A stretch of 10,617 nt of DNA. Origin: Methylomarinum sp. GTDB taxonomy: Bacteria > Pseudomonadota > Gammaproteobacteria > Methylococcales > Methylomonadaceae. Below are positions 6,111 to 10,617 of this stretch, in pieces. The DNA lies in assembly GCA_013139755.1 (NCBI GenBank), contig WTAG01000132.1:1-10617 (forward strand), written 5' to 3'. The position numbers and the translations under genes were made by a program. Positions within the stretch are counted from its first letter, which is position 1, and each line of letters opens with the position of its first letter. The notes below the pieces were generated by a model. It made no database searches and was not told the origin of the DNA. It saw only the letters and a list, made by a program, of their open reading frames with translations.

Positions 6111-7999
6111 GTAAATCAACATTGAGATTAAGCAGGTTGGTTATTTTGCGGGGGGCAAACCATATCTATGACCAACCTTTCCACAAAGGCGTTAATATAA
6201 TAAGAGGCTGGAATTCTACAGGGAAAACCACAATCATCGATTTTTTGGTTTACGCCCTTGGCTATGAACTTTCGTCATGGACAGATGAGCAATTACTGTG
6301 TGATTCAGTTATTGCAGAGATTTTTATCAATAGTATTCAACTGTGTTTTAAAAGAGAGATTACTGAAACAGGTCAAGCCCCAATGTTTATATTTGAAGGT
6401 GATTATGAGGCTGCGAAAAAAGATAGCATTAACTGGGTGAAATACTCAAGTCGAAGGTCAAAAGAGCGGCATAGCTACTCACAACAAATATTTGAAATGC
6501 TTGGACTCCCGCAACACAAGAATGATGATGAGGCTAACCTTACTATTCACCAAATTCTTAGGCTGTTATATGTCGACCAATTAACCTCTACTACGAAGCT
6601 ACTAAAAGCAGATGAATCATATGATAACGTAACTATTCGTCGTGCTATAGGAGAATATTTATTAGGTATTGATGACCTTGAATCCCATAACTTGAGACAA
6701 GAGCTAATACTTGCTAATAAAAACTTCGAAGCGATAAATGGTGAACTGAAGGCCATATATAAAATGTTTGGCAATGACGCTTCTTCAATCAACAGGCAAT
6801 CTTTATCTATTGAGGTTACTGAAATTAATCGAACCATTGAATCACTTATAAGTGAAAGAAATGAAATACAAGCTAGCAGCCATGAGCAGCTAGATAAGAA
6901 AGCCGAAAAAAAGACCAATGGACTACTTCAAGATATTAATAGGTTAACTTCTGAGGCTGAAAAACTACAGCAGTTAAGGCGCGATACCAATATTGAACTA
7001 ATTGATACTAAGCATTTTCTTGTAAGCCTAGAGTTTAGATTAAGTTCTTTAATTGAATCCAAATTAGTGAATAGTGATTTGGGGAGTGTATCTTTTAAAT
7101 TTTGTCCTTCATGTCTTAGTGAAATAGGTCCGAATAAGGATAAGCATTCTTGCGGTCTATGTAAAACAATTATCAAGAGTAAAGAAAGAGACTTTGCATA
7201 CATTCAGATGATGAATGAACTCAACTTTCAAATTAAAGAAAGTAGCACCCTTGTTTCTGAATTTCAAAGTATGGTTGATGAATGTAATTCAAAATTACCT
7301 GCCTACAAACGACAAATATCAATTTTAAAGGAAGAATATAATAATCTAGTTACTTTTACAGATAACAGAGGCGCATTAATTGCTGAAGTTTCGACTGAAA
7401 TTGGTTATCAAAAGAGCCAGATTGCTAATATTGAAGATAAGGTAGAGATTGTTGAAAAGGTTGAAAAACTTCAAAGAAAAAAAATAGAAGCTCAGGGGAT
7501 TATCACTGAGACTGAAAATAAACTTGAAGCCATTAAAATTAGCAATAAAACACGTTTCGAAACTGTTTATGTTGCAATTGAAGAAATATCTAGGCAACTA
7601 TTAATAAATGATGGCGGTGAAAAGTCATTTTTAAAGCCTGATGATATATTCTTCGATTTTGCAAAAGATAGAATGGCCGTTAATGGGCGTAGCAAATTTT
7701 CTGCTAGCTCAATGGTTGTATTAAAAAATTGCATTCGTTTTTCTTTCTTTCTACAAGCGTTGAATGATGAAAAATCCAGGATACCTAATTTTCTAATTAT
7801 GGATAACATTGAAGATAAAGGAATGGTTGCTGAAAGAAGCCAGAAGTTCCAGCATCTAATTACAGAGGCTTGCAGCGAAGTTGAGAGTGAATATCAGGTG
7901 ATTTTTACAACATCAATGATTGCCGATGATCTTAATAATACGCCATACTGTGTTGGACCTTATTATCCAAAAGGGTCTTATACATTGGACTTGGCGTAA
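6107..7999 (+). CDS. ABC-3C system ATPase: Rad50/SMC-like coiled-coil ABC ATPase with zinc-hook-like Cys motif
   Basis: A 630-residue ATPase with the split head of SMC/Rad50 proteins. N-terminal head: RLVILRGANHIYDQPF, then Walker A GWNSTGKTT (34-42) and the lid-like region LLYVDQL (153-159). The two coiled-coil arms (about 190-320 and 365-495) flank a cysteine module CPSC (333-336) and CGLC (349-352), consistent with a zinc-binding hinge. The C-terminal head has an ABC-signature-like FSASS (531-535), Walker B-like NFLIMDNIEDKGM (561-573), and VIFTTSMIADDL (598-609) where an H-loop would be. The DNIEDKGM..ER..FQ..I and IFTTSMI pattern fits ATPases of ABC-3C systems as I recall them. Such systems are predicted to couple a nucleoprotein- or DNA-sensing ATPase to an effector. 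Gene start ATG overlaps the MC5 stop. The exact subfamily and the missing canonical Walker B glutamate need a search. Confidence 0.82.
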   Translation: MSKSTLRLSRLVILRGANHIYDQPFHKGVNIIRGWNSTGKTTIIDFLVYALGYELSSWTDEQLLCDSVIAEIFINSIQLCFKREITETGQAPMFIFEGDYEAAKKDSINWVKYSSRRSKERHSYSQQIFEMLGLPQHKNDDEANLTIHQILRLLYVDQLTSTTKLLKADESYDNVTIRRAIGEYLLGIDDLESHNLRQELILANKNFEAINGELKAIYKMFGNDASSINRQSLSIEVTEINRTIESLISERNEIQASSHEQLDKKAEKKTNGLLQDINRLTSEAEKLQQLRRDTNIELIDTKHFLVSLEFRLSSLIESKLVNSDLGSVSFKFCPSCLSEIGPNKDKHSCGLCKTIIKSKERDFAYIQMMNELNFQIKESSTLVSEFQSMVDECNSKLPAYKRQISILKEEYNNLVTFTDNRGALIAEVSTEIGYQKSQIANIEDKVEIVEKVEKLQRKKIEAQGIITETENKLEAIKISNKTRFETVYVAIEEISRQLLINDGGEKSFLKPDDIFFDFAKDRMAVNGRSKFSASSMVVLKNCIRFSFFLQALNDEKSRIPNFLIMDNIEDKGMVAERSQKFQHLITEACSEVESEYQVIFTTSMIADDLNNTPYCVGPYYPKGSYTLDLA

Positions 8000-8100
8000 T
8001 GAGAAGAGAAATCGGGTCTTTGTTTTATAGACAAAACAAACGAAAATGGACTATAACGAACTCAACAACTGAAAGTAAGAGAAAGAATAATTGGAAACGA

Positions 8101-8181
8101 ATAATTGGGGTCAGGTACAAATTAAACGAGCAGAAAGTAGCAATAATTGGGGTCAGGTACAAATTAAATGAGCAGAAAGTA
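8101..8181 (+). repeat. 42-bp tandem repeat, two units, GGGGTCAG core
   Basis: Unit 1 starts at 8101 and unit 2 at 8143. The 39 comparable bases differ at one position (C in unit 1, T in unit 2). Each unit begins ATAATTGGGGTCAGGTACAA and continues ATTAAAYGAGCAGAAAGTA. A third partial copy of the ATTGGGGTCAG core lies at 8472-8482, in a different context. Short GGGGTCAG elements of this type are widely dispersed in some gammaproteobacteria, and I recall them near REP-associated (Y1) transposase genes, but no such transposase is in the window. Confidence 0.85.
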
Positions 8182-8294
8182 CTGTGACTCAAGGTTTTAT
8201 ATGGAAAAGCTTGTGTGACGTGATAAATTTAAGCCCATGAAAAAGAAGAATGTGGTGTAGGAAAATAGGATGTCGACTTTTCAAAGTACATCGT

Positions 8295-8309
8295 GGAAAT
8301 CAGAAAAAA
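8295..8309 (+). repeat. 15-nt direct repeat, right copy
   Basis: Identical to 4584-4598 (GGAAATCAGAAAAAA). It lies about 300 nt after the ATPase stop and downstream of the tandem repeat. Confidence 0.4.
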
Positions 8310-8322
8310 ATAAAAGCATGGA

Positions 8323-8353
8323 GATGGGCAGTGGGACTTTACCCCGTACCCAT
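8323..8353. repeat. GATGGGCA...TACCCAT imperfect hairpin
   Basis: The outer arms ATGGG/CCCAT pair, then GGG/CCC on the inside around ACTTTA. It resembles the argB-side hairpin at 255-290 in both arms and layout, so both may be copies of one dispersed palindromic element. A terminator role for the upstream operon is possible, but the sequence after it (TATTCCTTC) is not a clean T-run. Confidence 0.35.
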
Positions 8354-8438
8354 TATTCCTTCTTAATATGCCAATTTGAACAACAATACAATACAAAACA
8401 AGTCATAATGACCTAACTATAATTATCAGGAATACATC

Positions 8439-8504
8439 ATGTCCACCACCTCTATTTCTGTAGCAAAGGGTATTGGGGTCAGAGCTTTTCTACTTTTTGA
8501 CTAA
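8439..8504 (+). pseudogene. 21-residue stub ORF, probably a gene start cut by a GGGGTCAG repeat
   Basis: An ATG with AGGA 7 nt upstream and a TATAAT-like -10 (8418-8423) close before it reads MSTTSISVAKG and then, exactly where the GGGGTCAG element begins, IGVRAFLLFD and a stop. A good ribosome site on so short a frame suggests the surviving 5' end of a gene truncated by a repeat insertion or deletion. A leader peptide for the Dabb gene 75 nt downstream is an alternative. I do not recognise the first 11 residues. Confidence 0.35.
8472..8482 (+). repeat. Third copy of the ATTGGGGTCAG core
   Basis: The 11-nt core matches both tandem units at 8101-8181 and is followed here by AGCTTTTCTAC, not GTACAAATTAA. 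It marks this as an interspersed element, not only a local duplication. Confidence 0.6.
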
Positions 8505-8540
8505 GACTGATATGCCATTTTCTGAATTCATTTAAACAGG

Positions 8541-8546
8541 TATAGT
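8541..8546 (+). promoter_or_regulatory. Candidate -10 of the Dabb-fold gene
   Basis: TATAGT lies 34 nt before the ATG at 8580; no convincing -35 is seen (a TTTCTG is at the right distance). GAGGA at 8568-8572 serves as ribosome site. Confidence 0.3.
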
Positions 8547-8579
8547 ATCTGCTTACTACTCAATATTGAGGACAAATCA

Positions 8580-8987
8580 ATGAAACGTCTCACGCTACCA
8601 GTTTTATTACTCATATTATCTACCATAGTTATTTCAAACACCGCTCTGGCAGAAAGCAACAAAGCGCAAGGTAAAGCTCACCATGTTGTGATCATTTGGC
8701 TTAAACAACACGGCAATGAAAACGCGCGTCGTCAATATATTGAAGGCAGCAAACGGCTTGCTAAATTACCGGGAGTGCTCGCTTATAATATTGGCACTGT
8801 AGCCGCTATTAAACGGAAAAAACCTAACCATGCAGTGGATAAATCCTACGATATTGCCATATCCAGTACTTTCGTGAATCAACAAGCACTGGAAAATTAT
8901 TTAAAACATCCAGAACATCAAAAAGTTATTCAAAACCTGCTCAAACCATTGGTTAAAAAATATAAAGTGTATGATTTTGTTGAATAA
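8580..8987 (+). CDS. Exported Dabb (stress-responsive A/B barrel) domain protein
   Basis: A 135-residue protein with a Sec signal peptide at residues 1-24 (MKRL, a Leu/Ile/Val-rich core, then NTALAES). The mature part is one Dabb fold, a ferredoxin-like alpha-beta barrel that usually works as a dimer: HHVVIIWLKQHG as first strand, the helix ARRQYIEGSKRLAKLPGV with the typical LPGV turn, AYNIGT, YDIAISSTFVNQQALENYLKHPEHQKVIQNLLKPLVKKYKVYDF, matching the common pattern YD-h-h-h-x-F-x-x-x-x-AL-x-x-Y-x-x-HPxH. Function of exported members is unknown; some cytoplasmic members are enzymes or stress proteins. Start: GAGGA 7 nt before the ATG. It is convergent with rpiA and ends just before a terminator. 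Confidence 0.88.
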   Translation: MKRLTLPVLLLILSTIVISNTALAESNKAQGKAHHVVIIWLKQHGNENARRQYIEGSKRLAKLPGVLAYNIGTVAAIKRKKPNHAVDKSYDIAISSTFVNQQALENYLKHPEHQKVIQNLLKPLVKKYKVYDFVE

Positions 8988-9003
8988 ATAGCACGTAGCT
9001 TGG

Positions 9004-9035
9004 AAAATCGGGTATCGCATTTCGATACCCATTTT
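9004..9035. terminator. Bidirectional rho-independent terminator between the Dabb gene and rpiA
   Basis: GGGTATCG (9010-9017) pairs perfectly with CGATACCC (9023-9030) around CATTT; it is preceded by AAAA and followed by ATTTT, so it has a T-run on both strands. It sits 17 nt after the Dabb stop and about 110 nt past the rpiA stop. Confidence 0.85.
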
Positions 9036-9141
9036 CAGCAATACAGTAATAATGCCAAATTACGCTGCCCACTCATCCAATCGACAGAACAGACGCTTCT
9101 TTGACATAGAATTATTTTAACGCTTCAAAGAGCTATATTGA

Positions 9142-9822
9142 TTAAGCGGTTAATATTTCCTGAACTTCACCTTCAACAGCAAGAAAAACCACACTCGTCA
9201 ACTGACTAAAGATGCCATGCTCAATAACACCTGGCATAGCATTTAAAATGCAATCTACTTGTTTACTATCCAGTTCTGAATCAAAAAACATATCCAGTAC
9301 CAAACTGCCATAAGAGGTTACAGCCAAGCCATTGCCATTACTATTTTTACGTAGTGCGCCTCGTCCACCAAGCGCCATAAGTCTTTGCCTAACCATTTGC
9401 CAGGCAAACGGCATCACCTCAACCGGAATGGGAAATCTTTCACCAATTCGGTCTACCATTTTGCTTTGGTCCACCAATACAATAAATTGGTCACTGGCTC
9501 TGGCCAAAATTTTTTCCCTTACCAAATCAGCACCCTGACCCTTTAACAAAGTGTTATCAGGTGCCACCTCGTCTGCCCCATCAACATATAAGTCCAAATG
9601 TGTCAGATGTTCCATTGCCACTAATGGCAGTCCTGCTTGCTGTGCTTTAAGCATGCTGACAACAGAACTGGCGGCGGCGGTGACTTGTAAGCCTTCTTCA
9701 TTTCTGCGGCGAACCAGCTCTTCTATAAAATAATCAGCTGTCGATCCAGTCCCTAAACCTACTAGCATGCCATCTTTAACCAACTTAGCGGCATGTTTTG
9801 CTACACGTTCTTTATCATTCAT
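9142..9822 (-). CDS. rpiA: Ribose-5-phosphate isomerase A
   Basis: Interconverts ribose 5-phosphate and ribulose 5-phosphate in the non-oxidative pentose phosphate pathway. The 226-residue protein has the phosphate-binding GLGTGSTA (22-29), the catalytic loop DGADE (81-85, with D81 and D84), LKGQGADLVREK with K94 and E103 at the positions of the known E. coli catalytic residues, and a normal C-terminus. I start it at ATG 9822 because GGAG lies 5 nt before it and the protein then opens MNDKERVAKHAAKLVKDG as in the family. The frame is open to 9912, but the extra 30 residues (MSRCAVAFLIYA...) have no family match and no ribosome site. A small hairpin (GCAAGT/ACTTGC, 9845-9862) lies in its 5' leader. 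It is downstream of the broken cheY-like gene on the same strand. Confidence 0.96.
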   Translation of the reverse strand: MNDKERVAKHAAKLVKDGMLVGLGTGSTADYFIEELVRRRNEEGLQVTAAASSVVSMLKAQQAGLPLVAMEHLTHLDLYVDGADEVAPDNTLLKGQGADLVREKILARASDQFIVLVDQSKMVDRIGERFPIPVEVMPFAWQMVRQRLMALGGRGALRKNSNGNGLAVTSYGSLVLDMFFDSELDSKQVDCILNAMPGVIEHGIFSQLTSVVFLAVEGEVQEILTA

Positions 9823-9951
9823 ACTGACTCCAGAGTAAATAAGGGCAAGTCTTGCAACTTGCTCACTAGAAAAATGCGCGTAGATCAGAAAAGCAACAGC
9901 GCATCTCGACATCCATCATTAGAAGGTTCTTGTTTCTGTCCTTCAAATATC

Positions 9952-10324
9952 TTATGACTCTATTTTTAATACTTTATTAACCGCTCTAATCAATTTTTTC
10001 CTGCTCTACTGGTTTTTAAATCCAACCATTAGCACCAGAATTTTTTGCTTTTTGTTTTTTGTAGTCAGCTGATTCAGTAGTCATAATCAGAATAGGGACA
10101 TTTTTGTAGTTTTCCAGCCTTCGTAGGTTGGTCGCTAAACTCATACCTCCCATATTAGGCATGTTAAGATCAGAAATAACCAAGTCAGCTGTTCTTTCTC
10201 TGGCGAACTTCATGGCTTCAACACCATCTTCCATTAAAGCAACTTTGTGACCTTCTAACTCTAATACGATTTTCATCATTGTTCTAATCGCTTTTGAATC
10301 ATCAACTGCCAGTATTCTAGCCAT
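9952..10324 (-). pseudogene. CheY-like response regulator gene with in-frame stop and frameshift
   Basis: A single receiver domain opening MARILAVDDSKAIRTMM, with acidic pair D8/D9, phosphoacceptor D52 in SDLNMP, and the T82/T83 of ILIMTTES. The start ATG at 10324 has GGAGGA 7 nt upstream. The open frame ends at 10016 after GANGWI, just before the conserved Lys-Pro. Reading on past the TAA, the DNA still spells KPVEQEK, and then, one frame over, LIRAVNKVLKIES and a stop at 9952. So the normal C-terminus with the conserved lysine and alpha5 is still there but is cut off by a TAA codon (one change from TTA) and an extra A in a run of six A. Either the gene is recently inactivated or both are base-calling errors in homopolymers. 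The short product of 102 residues would lack the conserved lysine and probably not signal. Confidence 0.75.
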
Positions 10325-10617
10325 CGAACTTTCCTCCATATTTAGGATAACTTTTAGTGAAAAAATAATATCTATCATCTGCTATAGCCATAGATGACTG
10401 AATATTTCATTGGCATTTGAAATTCCAAGTATATAACTACAGCAAGCAATTACAAGTTAATAAATATTTATAAGTGGGTATACCCGAAGTGTGAAAAAGT
10501 AAGGGTATTTACCCATACTCACTTCTTGTAAGTGCTTTAGGTTTGGCCATGATAGATACACTTTTTGTAAGTTAGTTTATCCCTCTTAGGTGTACCCCTT
10601 AACAGAGCACGCGCCAA
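10325..10617. other. Non-coding region upstream of the CheY-like gene, with small repeated hairpins
   Basis: No gene is seen. It holds two GGGTA/TACCC hairpins (GGGTATACCC at 10476-10485 and GGGTATTTACCC at 10503-10514) and two copies of CACTT(C/T)TTGTAAGT (10520-10533 and 10559-10572, 39 nt apart), each itself an imperfect palindrome. The leader of the minus-strand regulator is in 10325-10380. No convincing promoter could be placed. Confidence 0.45.

Larger units (their letters stand above)
8000..8579. other. Non-coding region with repeats, stub ORF and candidate promoters
   Basis: No ordinary gene is supportable here. The stretch holds a 42-bp tandem repeat (8101-8181), the right copy of a 15-nt direct repeat (8295-8309), a GATGGGCA-type hairpin (8323-8353), a ribosome-site-led stub ORF (8439-8504) containing another copy of the GGGGTCAG core, and a candidate -10 (TATAGT, 8541-8546) for the Dabb gene. 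A frame open from the ATG at 7999 to 8187 (62 codons) begins by overlapping the ATPase stop and reads through both tandem units, which makes it look incidental. Confidence 0.6.

Noticed and set aside
8101..8181. CRISPR array
   Set aside because: There are only two contiguous units with no spacers and no cas genes.
7999..8187. 62-codon frame beginning in an overlap with the ATPase stop (TAATG), as a fifth operon gene
   Set aside because: About half of it is translated tandem repeat (IIGVRYKLNEQKV twice), the rest is very basic and low in information, and no family is recognisable. The overlap is suggestive but not enough.
8270..8416. 48-codon frame starting MSTFQSTSWKSEK with an AGGA upstream
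   Set aside because: It runs through the 15-nt repeat and the hairpin at 8323-8353, has no recognisable content, and such a length is expected by chance.
9823..9912. 30-residue N-terminal extension of rpiA (MSRCAVAFLIYA...)
   Set aside because: The family start and a good GGAG ribosome site are both at 9822; the extension has neither family match nor a ribosome site.
10325..10378. Earlier ATG (10378) for the CheY-like gene
   Set aside because: GGAGGA directly precedes the ATG at 10324, where the receiver fold begins; the extra 18 residues are unrelated to the family.

Overview
The window looks like a chromosomal segment of a gammaproteobacterium of moderate to low GC. Housekeeping genes (argB, a cobalamin adenosyltransferase, tex, rpiA, a CheY-like regulator) sit among short non-coding palindromes and GGGGTCAG-type interspersed repeats. 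A TIGR04073-type exosortase-associated secreted protein and that repeat style fit Methylococcales-like or sulfur-oxidiser-like gammaproteobacteria, but I cannot fix the lineage from this sequence alone.

Layout. 1-239: 3' end of argB, followed by a bidirectional hairpin. 346-1359 (minus strand): a small membrane-anchored protein of unknown function and a CobO/BtuR adenosyltransferase. 1444-3741 (plus): the RNA-binding transcription accessory protein Tex, then at 3798-4172 the TIGR04073-like secreted protein with a good terminator. 4173-4774: gene-poor, AT-rich DNA, probably eroded. 4775-7999 (plus): four tightly packed genes that I read as an ABC-three-component (ABC-3C) conflict system: a two-TM small protein (candidate membrane effector), a protein with the ABC-3C C-terminal domain, a middle component of the MC5 type, and a Rad50/SMC-like coiled-coil ABC ATPase with a four-cysteine zinc motif at its hinge. 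8000-8579: non-coding DNA with a 42-bp tandem repeat, a third copy of its GGGGTCAG core, and a ribosome-bound-looking stub ORF. 8580-8987: a secreted Dabb-fold protein, convergent with rpiA (9142-9822, minus) across a bidirectional terminator. 9952-10324 (minus): a CheY-like receiver gene broken by an in-frame stop plus a frameshift. 10325-10617: non-coding, with small repeated hairpins.

The centre of interest is the ABC-3C cassette. It is AT-rich compared with its flanks, has 2-nt, 7-nt and 4-nt gene junctions implying co-translation, lies between housekeeping genes, and is bracketed by an identical 15-nt direct repeat. The most unusual detail is a short N/G/H-rich motif (YKD..xxHNGxN) at the extreme C-terminus of the two-TM protein that recurs at the extreme N-terminus of the next protein. 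This is the arrangement expected of a paired homotypic (possibly amyloid-like) signalling motif that would couple the ATPase/CTD sensor to a membrane-disrupting effector. The family assignments come from remembered sequence features, not searches.
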